Positions 1 through 6,045 of a DNA stretch of 6,182 bases are shown piece after piece. The stretch's first letter is position 1, and each line of letters opens with the position of its first letter. The DNA is from DYHD01 sp964411065 (lineage in GTDB: Bacteria > Nitrospirota > Thermodesulfovibrionia > Thermodesulfovibrionales > Dissulfurispiraceae): contig CAYPJO010000088.1 in assembly GCA_964411065.1 (NCBI GenBank), positions 1 to 6,182 on the forward strand. The letters are read 5' to 3'. A model generated the notes under the pieces. The model saw nothing but the letters and a program-made list of their open reading frames with translations, searched no databases and was not told the origin of the DNA. The position numbers and the translations under genes were made by a program.

Positions 1-118
1 CTAATGCTAAAGTGTTTCCATATCGAGCCTCCTAAGAGATCCTTTGTATTTTTTTATCATCTGGGGTACCGTTTTTCTTAGCTTTAGCCATTTCAAAATA
101 CCTACCCTATAAGTATAA
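1..118. other. Unassigned left edge, probably degenerate sequence
   Basis: No convincing gene. On the minus strand an ATG at 91-89 opens a lysine-rich 19-codon frame (MAKAKKNGTPDDKK...) that ends at a TAG at 34-32. Past the TAG the same frame stays open to the window edge and reads EARYGNTLAL, which could be a coding region broken by one nonsense mutation. An AGGAGG lies 6 nt before another ATG at 22-20, but that frame stops after four codons (METL). A longer minus frame over 231-7 looks like a low-complexity shadow of the plus-strand transposase remnant. Decayed mobile-element sequence is the likeliest reading, but it is inference. Confidence 0.2.
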
Positions 119-283
119 AAGAGACACAATTTTATTTTAACCTCCGTTGCTAGAAGATTTAAGAAGCGAAGGATGAGTTGGTATAAGAAAGGTGCAATCC
201 CCTTATTAAGACTAAGGCTTTTGAGACTCAATGGTGAATGGGATGCCTACTGGCAGGAGAGGAGAAAAGAGCTTATCCAATAG
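119..283 (+). pseudogene. C-terminal remnant of a transposase (ISKra4/ISLre2-like by appearance)
   Basis: The frame is open from 119 to a TAG at 281-283 (54 codons) with an in-frame stop just upstream (116-118) and no plausible start. The peptide looks like real protein: a basic stretch (ARRFKKRRMSWYKKG), then leucine/arginine repeats (LLRLRLLRL), then NGEWDAYWQERRKEL. The order of basic 'MSW..KGA', 'LLRLR' and 'NGEWD.YW' resembles the extreme C-terminus of some DDE transposases as I remember them (ISKra4 or ISLre2 type); no search was run. The 5' part of the gene and its catalytic residues are absent, so it is a decayed 3' end. Codons before about 140 may already lie across a break point. 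It reads toward mnmG but ends about 130 nt before it. Confidence 0.5.
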
Positions 284-308
284 CAGCATGATTTCCATCA
301 CAAGAAAA

Positions 309-333
309 AAAGATGCTTACCCGACGCTTCTTT
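309..333 (+). terminator. Weak hairpin after the transposase remnant
   Basis: AAAGATGC (309-316) can pair with GCTTCTTT (326-333) with one T-T mismatch around a 9-nt loop. The 3' arm ends in a short T run followed by AATTT. The stem is short and A/T rich, so it is a poor intrinsic terminator. It lies 26 nt after the remnant's stop and before the putative mnmG promoter, a sensible place for one. Confidence 0.2.
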
Positions 334-336
334 AAT

Positions 337-367
337 TTGACCGATAATAAATTAAACTTGTTAAAAT
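337..367 (+). promoter_or_regulatory. Candidate mnmG promoter
   Basis: TTGACC (337-342) fits a -35 box at 5 of 6 positions. TAAAAT (362-367) fits a -10 box at 5 of 6 positions, but the spacer is 19 nt, longer than the ideal 17. An alternative is TTGTTA (358-363) with TTTAAA (381-386), spaced 17 nt but with weaker boxes. In DNA this AT rich, such matches arise easily by chance. The placement, 45-75 nt before the mnmG start and after the remnant, is reasonable. Confidence 0.3.
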
Positions 368-378
368 AAATTATTATC
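343..378. repeat. AT-rich dyad in the mnmG upstream region
   Basis: GATAATAA (343-350) is the exact reverse complement of TTATTATC (371-378). Three more pairs (352-354 with 367-369) form after one mismatch. The dyad covers the candidate -10 box, so it could be an operator. With little G or C it would be a weak RNA hairpin and it has no T tract, so it is not a terminator. No regulator can be named. Confidence 0.35.
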
Positions 379-411
379 CTTTTAAAGATCAAAAAATCAG
401 AGTTACAAGAG

Positions 412-2244
412 ATGATCTCTTACGATGTGGCAATAATAGGTGCTGGACATGCAGGTTGTGAGGCAGCATATGTTGCTGCGAGGATGGGTATGAAGACTCT
501 TCTTATTACTCTTAACATTGATAACATCGCTTTTATGCCCTGTGCACCTGCTGTTGGTGGAGTTGGCAAAGGACATTTAGTCAAGGAGATAGACGCCTTT
601 GATGGCCTAATGGGTTATATCGCTGATATGTCAGCCCTTCAATATAAAACTTTGAATACCTCAAAAGGTCTGGCTGTTCACTCAACTCGTGCACAGGTAG
701 ATAAACATCAATATAAAAGTTTAATGCGCATGGCATTAGAAGCTATTCCAAATATCCACATCAGACAAGCATTGATCACTGAAATAATTATAAAAAATGG
801 CAAGTTTTGTGGATTAAAAGATAACTTCGGTTTTACCTTTACTGCCAGATGCTGTATAATCGCAACGGGTACTTTTTTATCAGGTCTTATCCATATTGGT
901 GATAAAACCTTTCCTGCAGGACGGGCAGGCGAATTTGCATCCTACGAATTGCCTCAATTTCTAAAAAGGTTTGGACTGCAAATGGGTAGATTCAAGACTG
1001 GGACAGGGCCACGCCTGAAAGCTTCTTCTATTGACTTTTCTCAGATGGAGCTGAGAATGGGAGATGGAAAGCCGAGACCCTTTTCTTATAGATCTCAAAA
1101 TCTACAATACAAAGAATATCCTTGCTATGTAACTTATACTAATAGTTTTACTCATAAGCTTATTCTCGATAACCTCGATAAATCAGCTCTTTACAGTGGA
1201 AGAATTGAAGGAACACCTGTGAGATATTGCCCCTCTTTAGAGGACAAAGTTGTCAAGTTCAAGGATAAATTAAGACATCAAGTTATCTTAGAGCCCGAGG
1301 GAAGAAATACTGATGAAATATATGTTTCAGGTTTAGGTAACAGTATGCCACCACAAATTCAAGAAAATATCATTCGTTCACCAAAGGGACTTGAAAAAGC
1401 TATTATTCTTAGGCCTGCTTATGCTATAGAATATGATTACTTATTGCCTCACCAGCTTAAGCCATCTCTCGAATCCAAGGAGATCGAAGGTCTTTTCTTC
1501 GCTGGACAGATAAATGGAACTACTGGGTATGAAGAAGCATCTGCCCAGGGATTAATAGCAGGGATCAACTCTGCACTTAAAATACTCGATAAACCACCCC
1601 TCATAATAGATAGGAGCGAGGGTTACATTGGGGTAATGATTGATGACCTCGTTACTAAAGGAACGGATGAGCCTTACAGGATTTTTACTTCAAGAGCTGA
1701 ATATAGATTAATCTTACGGGAAGACAATGTCTATTATAGGCTCTCTGAAAAGGCTCATAAATTAGGGCTCATTTCCGATGAACGGATGAAAAATATTGAA
1801 AAAGAGCTAGAGAAAGCAGAAAAACTTAGATTATATCTGAAAGAAACTAAAATTAAAGATAACGATAGCGATGAAATAATCTCAATGGAGATGAAGATTA
1901 AAAGAGGGCAACTAGATATCAGAGATAGTAAAGAATTATATGATGAATATCCTCTGAACATTCTGAATTATGTTCAAAGTGAGGTCAAATATGAAGGATA
2001 TATAGAGAAACAAAAAAGAGAGATAGAAAAGCTAAAAAAACTTGAGAAGACAAAAATACCTTACGATTTTGATTATGATCTGCCAGGATTATCTATTGAA
2101 ATAAGAGAGAAATTAAATAAGATAAGACCAAAAGATCTTGCTCAGGCCTCCCGTATTCCTGGGATGACTCCCTCATCCCTATCTCTCCTCATCTTTTATT
2201 TGAAGAAGACTCCAAAAGATGGTCACGAATGTTCGATGAGATAG
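412..2244 (+). CDS. mnmG: tRNA uridine-5-carboxymethylaminomethyl(34) synthesis enzyme MnmG (GidA)
   Basis: FAD-dependent cytosolic enzyme that, with the GTPase MnmE, installs the (carboxymethyl)aminomethyl group on wobble U34 of certain tRNAs, using methylene-tetrahydrofolate. The 610 residues approach the family norm (about 620-650). Visible motifs: dinucleotide-binding GAGHAGCEAA near 10-19; CAPAVGGVGKGH at 44-55; STRAQVDKHQY from 91; GTFLSGLIHIG; FKTGTGPRL at 194-202; RYCPSLEDK with Cys273; QINGTTGYEEASAQG from 366; and the helical C-terminal domain that contacts MnmE, ending near 606. Cys44 and Cys273 match the two conserved cysteines (47 and 277 in E. coli). Several near-invariant positions differ: Ala45 for Asn, Leu87 for Pro, His90 for Arg, Gly199 for Pro. 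The start is chosen because DVAIIGAGHAG must lie at the N-terminus; its ribosome site (CAAGAG) is weak. mnmE is not in the window. The last 16 nt overlap the next gene. Confidence 0.96.
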   Translation: MISYDVAIIGAGHAGCEAAYVAARMGMKTLLITLNIDNIAFMPCAPAVGGVGKGHLVKEIDAFDGLMGYIADMSALQYKTLNTSKGLAVHSTRAQVDKHQYKSLMRMALEAIPNIHIRQALITEIIIKNGKFCGLKDNFGFTFTARCCIIATGTFLSGLIHIGDKTFPAGRAGEFASYELPQFLKRFGLQMGRFKTGTGPRLKASSIDFSQMELRMGDGKPRPFSYRSQNLQYKEYPCYVTYTNSFTHKLILDNLDKSALYSGRIEGTPVRYCPSLEDKVVKFKDKLRHQVILEPEGRNTDEIYVSGLGNSMPPQIQENIIRSPKGLEKAIILRPAYAIEYDYLLPHQLKPSLESKEIEGLFFAGQINGTTGYEEASAQGLIAGINSALKILDKPPLIIDRSEGYIGVMIDDLVTKGTDEPYRIFTSRAEYRLILREDNVYYRLSEKAHKLGLISDERMKNIEKELEKAEKLRLYLKETKIKDNDSDEIISMEMKIKRGQLDIRDSKELYDEYPLNILNYVQSEVKYEGYIEKQKREIEKLKKLEKTKIPYDFDYDLPGLSIEIREKLNKIRPKDLAQASRIPGMTPSSLSLLIFYLKKTPKDGHECSMR

Positions 2245-3026
2245 TAATCTTAGGCAAGAAAAATATTCAAGAAATTGATAATCTTCTTAAGAGATCTCAA
2301 CTCTTTAAAAGTATTGGCAGAAGGATATCACTAATATCTGCTTTCTTTTTAGATACCCCCTATCAGGAAAACACCCTAATAGGCAATATAACTATACCAG
2401 AAAAATTTATTGTAAATTTAGGAGCTGTTGATTGTATGACCTTCCTTGAATATGTTGAAGCGATGAGATTATCTGGAACCTTTAATGAATTTAAAGAAAG
2501 ACTAAAATGCATAAGATACAAGGGAGGAGAAGTGTCTTTCTCCAGGAGAAATCATTTTTTCACAGACTGGTTTTATAACAGCGATAAACATGTACAAGAT
2601 ATAACACATATAATTGGCAAAGGGAAGACCATTTCGGTAGAGAAGAGATTAAATCTCAAAGGGGATGGAACCTTCTATTTAGAAGGGGTGTCTACCGAAG
2701 ATAGAAAGCTTAATTATATACCCTCTCTATATATTACGAAAGAAATCATCCAGAGACTGAAGTCAGGCGATTATATAGGCGTTTATACTGATAAAAAGGG
2801 GCTGGATGTTTCCCATGTAGGTATCCTTATAAAGAAAGAGGGGAAAATTTTTTTAAGACATGCTTCATCAGATAAAGCTTATAGAAGGGTTGTGGATCAA
2901 GAATTTAAAAGCTATATCACCAAAATGCCAGGTATAATAATCATGAGACCAGTGCAAGAAGTTCAAAAAGATGAGGCAGAAGACAGGGGAAGCTTATCCT
3001 TACCCCAAAGCAGATCTCTGCCTTAG
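2229..3026 (+). CDS. DUF1460 family protein, NlpC/P60-like amidase fold
   Basis: A 265-residue protein resembling the DUF1460 (PF07313) family, known from structures to have a papain-like NlpC/P60 fold and annotated as N-acetylmuramoyl-L-alanine amidase-like. Sequence signs: LGAVDCMTFLEYVEAMRLS around 64-82, with Cys69 as the likely nucleophile; RNHFFTDW at 107-114; SHVGILI with His196; and LRHASSDKAYRRV with His211. Cys plus two His fits a Cys-His catalytic centre; which His is catalytic is inferred. The N-terminus is charged (MFDEIVILGKKN) with no signal peptide or membrane segment, odd for a cell-wall enzyme. The frame is open upstream of ATG 2229, so an earlier start is possible but would deepen the overlap with mnmG; the ribosome site is weak. 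The 16-nt overlap suggests translational coupling to mnmG. The substrate is unknown. The last 27 nt overlap rlmB. Confidence 0.75.
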   Translation: MFDEIVILGKKNIQEIDNLLKRSQLFKSIGRRISLISAFFLDTPYQENTLIGNITIPEKFIVNLGAVDCMTFLEYVEAMRLSGTFNEFKERLKCIRYKGGEVSFSRRNHFFTDWFYNSDKHVQDITHIIGKGKTISVEKRLNLKGDGTFYLEGVSTEDRKLNYIPSLYITKEIIQRLKSGDYIGVYTDKKGLDVSHVGILIKKEGKIFLRHASSDKAYRRVVDQEFKSYITKMPGIIIMRPVQEVQKDEAEDRGSLSLPQSRSLP

Positions 3027-3743
3027 TACCTCATAAGCTAAAATCCCCGCTGCAATCGAGACATTTAATGAAGTTATTTTGCCTTTCATAGGTACCTTTA
3101 CGAGGAAATCACAGTTTTCTTTTACAGTTCGCCTGAGACCTTTACCTTCTGAACCAACTACTAAAGCCAGCGGGATCTTCAGATCGAGTTCCCAAAGAGT
3201 CAATGAAGCATCTGTTTCAGCGCCTATGATGGTAATATTAGCCTGTCTCATCTTTTCTATAGCGTGTTTGATATTCACCACCTCTGCAAGGTTAACATAT
3301 TCATAAGCGCCAGAGGATGCTTTTATAACGGTCTCAGTTACCCCTACACTCCTACGAGATTGAAAGACCACTCCGTGGACACCTACTGCATCAGCAACTC
3401 TAAGGATCGCCCCGAAATTGCGCGGGTCTTCAATGCAGTCAATAAGAAAGAAAAAAGAAGGATCTTCTTTTCTTAGGGATATTTGAAGTAATTCTTCTAA
3501 GCTTAGTAAGTTCTTTCTCTGAGCAAGAGCTGCTATTCCTTGATTCCCTCTCGGGAATTTAGAGTTAAAAAACTCGCTATCTCTAAACTCAATAGATACA
3601 CCCTTTTTTTCTGCAAGCTCTACAATCTTCTGTAGCTCTTTATGTCGTTTCAGAGAAATAAAAATAGTCTTTATCTCCCTGCTCGATTTAAGAGCCTCAA
3701 TCACAGAATTTAATCCATATAGCCATTCTTGGCTTCGAGACAT
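3000..3743 (-). CDS. rlmB: 23S rRNA (guanosine-2'-O-)-methyltransferase RlmB (TrmH/SpoU family)
   Basis: SAM-dependent 2'-O-methyltransferase of the SPOUT (trefoil-knot) class; RlmB methylates G2251 (E. coli numbering) in the peptidyl-transferase region of 23S rRNA. The 247 residues match the family length. Residues 1-75 form the substrate-binding domain (LYGLNSVIEAL, then FPRGNQGIAAL). The catalytic domain shows motif 1 IEDPRNFGAILRVADAVG (104-121; Asn109, Arg114), motif 2 LALVVGSEGKGLRRTV (192-207; Glu199) and motif 3 VPMKGKITSLNVSIAAGILAYE (217-238; Asn227), which form the knot and SAM pocket. 'MKGKITSLNVS' fits RlmB; the paralogues TrmH and TrmL are less likely. The ATG follows the cysES TAA directly (TAAATG), with GGAAGG about 11 nt upstream, so it is cotranscribed and probably coupled. 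Bacillus has cysE-cysS-mrnC-rlmB; mrnC is absent here. Confidence 0.93.
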   Translation of the reverse strand: MSRSQEWLYGLNSVIEALKSSREIKTIFISLKRHKELQKIVELAEKKGVSIEFRDSEFFNSKFPRGNQGIAALAQRKNLLSLEELLQISLRKEDPSFFFLIDCIEDPRNFGAILRVADAVGVHGVVFQSRRSVGVTETVIKASSGAYEYVNLAEVVNIKHAIEKMRQANITIIGAETDASLTLWELDLKIPLALVVGSEGKGLRRTVKENCDFLVKVPMKGKITSLNVSIAAGILAYEVLRQRSALG

Positions 3744-5219
3744 TTATATTCTAACCTTCCAGGTGGTTCCATCTTTTTTATCCTCTAGCAAAACACCCAT
3801 CTCGAGCAACTCACTTCTTGTTTTGTCTGCTCTATGCCAGTCTTTATTTTTACGAGCAGTATTTCTCTCTATAATTCTCCTTTCAATATCTTCAGGAGTT
3901 AGAGGAATCTTTTTAATCTTAAGCAATTCTACATTCCATTGATAGGGTGTCTTTGTAAAGACATTAAAGACCTCTTTTACAGGTCTTAAGGCTTCTTTGG
4001 CTTTCAATATTGCAGTAGCAGCTCTTTGACCTTCGGGTTTTGAATCAAGGAATCTATTTATCTCTCTGATAAGCTCGAAGGTATTGCCAAGGGCTAAGGC
4101 GGTATTGAAGTCATCATCCATTGCCTCTTCAAATCTATCTTTAAATTTTTCTATGAAAGAGTTAAACCAATTGATCAGATCAGAATTTTTTTCATAGGCA
4201 ACATCTTTAGTAGCATTGAGAGCGATAAATTCGTCCATTCTGGCTATAGTGCTATAATACCTCTCGAGAGAAGCCTCAGCTTCTTTTAACTGAACTTCTG
4301 AAAACTCAAGCGGGCTTCTATAATGGCTTGAGAGCATAAAGAGCCTTAAAACCTCAGCATCATATCTATCCAGAACCTCCCTAATTGTAAAAAAATTACC
4401 GAGGGATTTGGACATCTTTTCTTTATCAATAGTTATAAAACCATTATGAATCCAGTATTTTGCAAAGGGTTTATTGGTGTATGCCTCTGATTGAGCAATC
4501 TCATTCTCGTGATGGGGGAAAATAAGGTCTGCTCCGCCTCCATGAATATCTATGGACTCACCCAGCAATTTTATTGCCATCGCCGAGCATTCAATATGCC
4601 ATCCTGGTCTACCCTTACCCCAAGGGCTATCCCACCAAGGTTCGCCTTCCTTTGATGCCTTCCAGAGGGCAAAGTCGAGTGGATTGCGTTTTCTCTCATC
4701 TACATCTATTCTTGCACCTGCCAGAAGCTCATTAGTATCTTTTTTTGAGAGCTTTCCATATGTGAAGAACTTATCAACAGAGAAATAGATACTTTTATTT
4801 CCATTTTCCTCAACTTCATAAGCGAACCCTTTAGCTATTAATCCTGTAATTATTCTGATCATCTCATCAATATACTCTGTAGCTCGGGGTTCCACATCAG
4901 CCCTTTCTATGCCAAGTCTATCCATATCAATATAATATTCCTCTATGTATTTTTCAGCTATCCTATCCCATGAGGTGCCCTCTTCCTTAGCTTTTTTGAT
5001 AATCTTATCATCAATATCTGTAAAGTTTCTTACAAACTTGATATCAAACCCCTTATACTTTAGATATCTATATATCACATCAAAGACTATGGCACTTCTG
5101 GCATGACCAATATGACAGTAATCATAAACTGTAACACCACAGGCATACATGCTAACCTTTCCATCATGAATAGGAATAAAATCCTCTTTTTTGTTTGTTA
5201 GGGTATTAAAAACCTTCAT
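3744..5219 (-). CDS. cysS: Possible separate CysRS from an internal in-frame start
   Basis: An alternative product nested in the fusion frame. ATG 5219-5217 (residue 223 of the fusion) begins MKVFNTLTNKKEDF, which is where free-standing CysRS proteins normally start. It is preceded by a strong AGGAGG. Translation from here would give a standard 491-residue CysRS with all zinc ligands and both signature motifs. That is direct sequence support for independent initiation, but the sequence cannot show how often it is used. Confidence 0.6.
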   Translation of the reverse strand: MKVFNTLTNKKEDFIPIHDGKVSMYACGVTVYDYCHIGHARSAIVFDVIYRYLKYKGFDIKFVRNFTDIDDKIIKKAKEEGTSWDRIAEKYIEEYYIDMDRLGIERADVEPRATEYIDEMIRIITGLIAKGFAYEVEENGNKSIYFSVDKFFTYGKLSKKDTNELLAGARIDVDERKRNPLDFALWKASKEGEPWWDSPWGKGRPGWHIECSAMAIKLLGESIDIHGGGADLIFPHHENEIAQSEAYTNKPFAKYWIHNGFITIDKEKMSKSLGNFFTIREVLDRYDAEVLRLFMLSSHYRSPLEFSEVQLKEAEASLERYYSTIARMDEFIALNATKDVAYEKNSDLINWFNSFIEKFKDRFEEAMDDDFNTALALGNTFELIREINRFLDSKPEGQRAATAILKAKEALRPVKEVFNVFTKTPYQWNVELLKIKKIPLTPEDIERRIIERNTARKNKDWHRADKTRSELLEMGVLLEDKKDGTTWKVRI

Positions 5220-5885
5220 TACTCCTCCTCTACCTTCTATCTTTTCTATTCTCTTTTCTAATCTCTCTAAATAGCCTTTTAATTCGTTTAAGCCCTCCTC
5301 AAAAGGGTCTGGGAGGTGAACATGATCAAGAGTCTCTATAAGACCCTCTTCAGCAACCTTTAAAATCTTCTTCTTTATGACCTTACCAGGCACTCCGACT
5401 ACAATAGAATAGTCAGGTATACTCTTTAATACAACAGAATTAGCACCTATCTTAACATAATTGCCTATCTTGATTGGCCCAAGAACTTTTGCACCTGCTC
5501 CAACAACTACATTGTTACCAAGAGTTGGATGCCTTTTACCTTTTTCTTTACCAGTACCACCCAGTGTAACCCCCTGGTATAATAAGCAATTCTCTCCAAT
5601 CTCGGTAGTCTCTCCTATTACAACTCCCATGCCATGGTCTATAAAGAAACCTGCACCTATTTTTGCTGCTGGATGAATCTCGATTCCTGTTAGAATCCGA
5701 GCTATGTGGGACAAAAGTCGGGGGAGTATAGGAATCTTCAGATTCAATAATTTGTGGCTAATTCTGTGGATTAAAATAGCATGGAAACCAGGATAGGTGA
5801 GTATTACTTCAAGAGTACTTTTTGCTGCAGGGTCTTTTTCAAAGACTGCTTTAAGGTCCCTTTTGATTGTCTCTATAAATCCCAT
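3744..5885 (-). CDS. cysE-cysS: In-frame fusion of serine O-acetyltransferase and cysteinyl-tRNA synthetase
   Basis: One 713-codon frame encodes two complete enzymes. Residues 1-222 are a short-type CysE: N-terminal helices (AVFEKDPAAKSTLEVILTYPG, 13-33), then a left-handed beta-helix of hexapeptide repeats with catalytic IDHGMG (His84), GVTLGGTGKEKGKRHP (105-120, His119) and VVGVPGKV, then a charged helix to about 217. It transfers acetyl from acetyl-CoA to serine. Residues 223-713 are a class I CysRS of 491 residues, normal length: zinc ligands Cys249, Cys433, His458 and Glu462; HIGH at 258-261; KMSKS at 490-494; and the usual C-terminal GTTWKV. It charges tRNA-Cys. All expected catalytic residues are present in both halves. 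There is no linker: the CysE tail helix runs straight into the CysRS Met. The CysE start agrees with family alignments (MGFIETIKRDLKAVF) but has no recognisable Shine-Dalgarno. Separate adjacent cysE and cysS genes are common. Whether the fusion protein, a separate CysRS, or both are made is unknown; a sequencing indel is also possible. Confidence 0.9.
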   Translation of the reverse strand: MGFIETIKRDLKAVFEKDPAAKSTLEVILTYPGFHAILIHRISHKLLNLKIPILPRLLSHIARILTGIEIHPAAKIGAGFFIDHGMGVVIGETTEIGENCLLYQGVTLGGTGKEKGKRHPTLGNNVVVGAGAKVLGPIKIGNYVKIGANSVVLKSIPDYSIVVGVPGKVIKKKILKVAEEGLIETLDHVHLPDPFEEGLNELKGYLERLEKRIEKIEGRGGVMKVFNTLTNKKEDFIPIHDGKVSMYACGVTVYDYCHIGHARSAIVFDVIYRYLKYKGFDIKFVRNFTDIDDKIIKKAKEEGTSWDRIAEKYIEEYYIDMDRLGIERADVEPRATEYIDEMIRIITGLIAKGFAYEVEENGNKSIYFSVDKFFTYGKLSKKDTNELLAGARIDVDERKRNPLDFALWKASKEGEPWWDSPWGKGRPGWHIECSAMAIKLLGESIDIHGGGADLIFPHHENEIAQSEAYTNKPFAKYWIHNGFITIDKEKMSKSLGNFFTIREVLDRYDAEVLRLFMLSSHYRSPLEFSEVQLKEAEASLERYYSTIARMDEFIALNATKDVAYEKNSDLINWFNSFIEKFKDRFEEAMDDDFNTALALGNTFELIREINRFLDSKPEGQRAATAILKAKEALRPVKEVFNVFTKTPYQWNVELLKIKKIPLTPEDIERRIIERNTARKNKDWHRADKTRSELLEMGVLLEDKKDGTTWKVRI
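5217..5230 (-). promoter_or_regulatory. Internal ribosome binding site and start codon for CysRS
   Basis: Read on the minus strand, GAGGAGGAGTA precedes ATG. AGGAGG occupies 5229-5224, 4 nt from the ATG; an overlapping GAGG lies 7 nt away. In the fusion frame the same bases encode Arg-Gly-Gly-Val. It is the best Shine-Dalgarno match before any of the gene starts here. A TAA at 5221-5219, one frame off, shares its last base with the ATG (TAATG), the usual form of a stop-start overlap. Confidence 0.7.
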
Positions 5886-5891
5886 ATTATT

Positions 5892-5897
5892 ATTGTA
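5892..5897 (-). promoter_or_regulatory. Candidate -10 box for a leaderless cysES transcript
   Basis: TACAAT (minus strand, 5897-5892) matches a -10 box at 5 of 6 positions and ends 6 nt before the cysE ATG, so transcription could start at or next to the A of the ATG. That would explain the missing Shine-Dalgarno. No good -35 box lies at 17 nt, so an activator or another promoter is possible. In AT-rich DNA this match could be chance. Confidence 0.25.
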
Positions 5898-5916
5898 ACA
5901 GCTTTATCGCTTTTAT

Positions 5917-5928
5917 CTGTAATTACAG
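5917..5928. promoter_or_regulatory. Perfect 12-bp palindrome upstream of cysE (possible operator)
   Basis: CTGTAATTACAG is its own reverse complement and is centred about 37 nt before the cysE ATG. The arms include G and C, unlike the AT-rich surroundings, which makes it stand out. Such sites often bind dimeric regulators, and cysE is commonly regulated by sulfur or cysteine status. I do not recognise it as the site of a named regulator. No second copy was seen by eye before mnmG. Confidence 0.4.
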
Positions 5929-5983
5929 GTTAATAATTAAATTATCTTAATAACTAAAGGAAGCATCCCTAATTTCGTGATGG

Positions 5984-6045
5984 AAAAAAATTAAGGCTCA
6001 CCTTATACTGTACTAAGCAAACAAAGAGTATAGGAGGTGAGCCTT
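5984..6045 (-). terminator. Intrinsic terminator-like hairpin upstream of cysES
   Basis: AAGGCTCACCT plus TATACT (5993-6009, plus strand) pairs with AGTATA plus AGGTGAGCCTT (6027-6045): 11 bp, a 2-nt bulge (6033-6034), 6 bp and a 17-nt loop. On the minus strand the stem is followed by AA and seven T residues (5990-5984), the form of a Rho-independent terminator for transcription entering from the right. It would insulate cysES, implying that cysES has its own promoter in 5886-5983. The stop codon of the upstream minus frame lies in the loop, so the 5' arm is coding sequence. Confidence 0.6.

Noticed and set aside
32..34. Recoded TAG (stop read-through) in the left-edge minus frame
   Set aside because: The frame stays open past the TAG, but it is too short and too close to the edge; ordinary decay explains it better.
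284..411. Replication origin upstream of mnmG (gidA)
   Set aside because: The stretch is AT rich and gidA often neighbours oriC, but I find no cluster of TTATNCACA-type DnaA boxes; TTATCCAAT near 274 is a single poor match.
1755..1961. Minus-strand open frame inside mnmG
   Set aside because: Serine/leucine-rich low-complexity shadow of the helical part of MnmG.
4552..4788. Plus-strand open frames opposite rlmB and cysES (3079-3306, 3264-3476, 4552-4788, 5461-5676)
   Set aside because: All are antisense shadows of well-supported conserved genes, with no protein-like motifs of their own.
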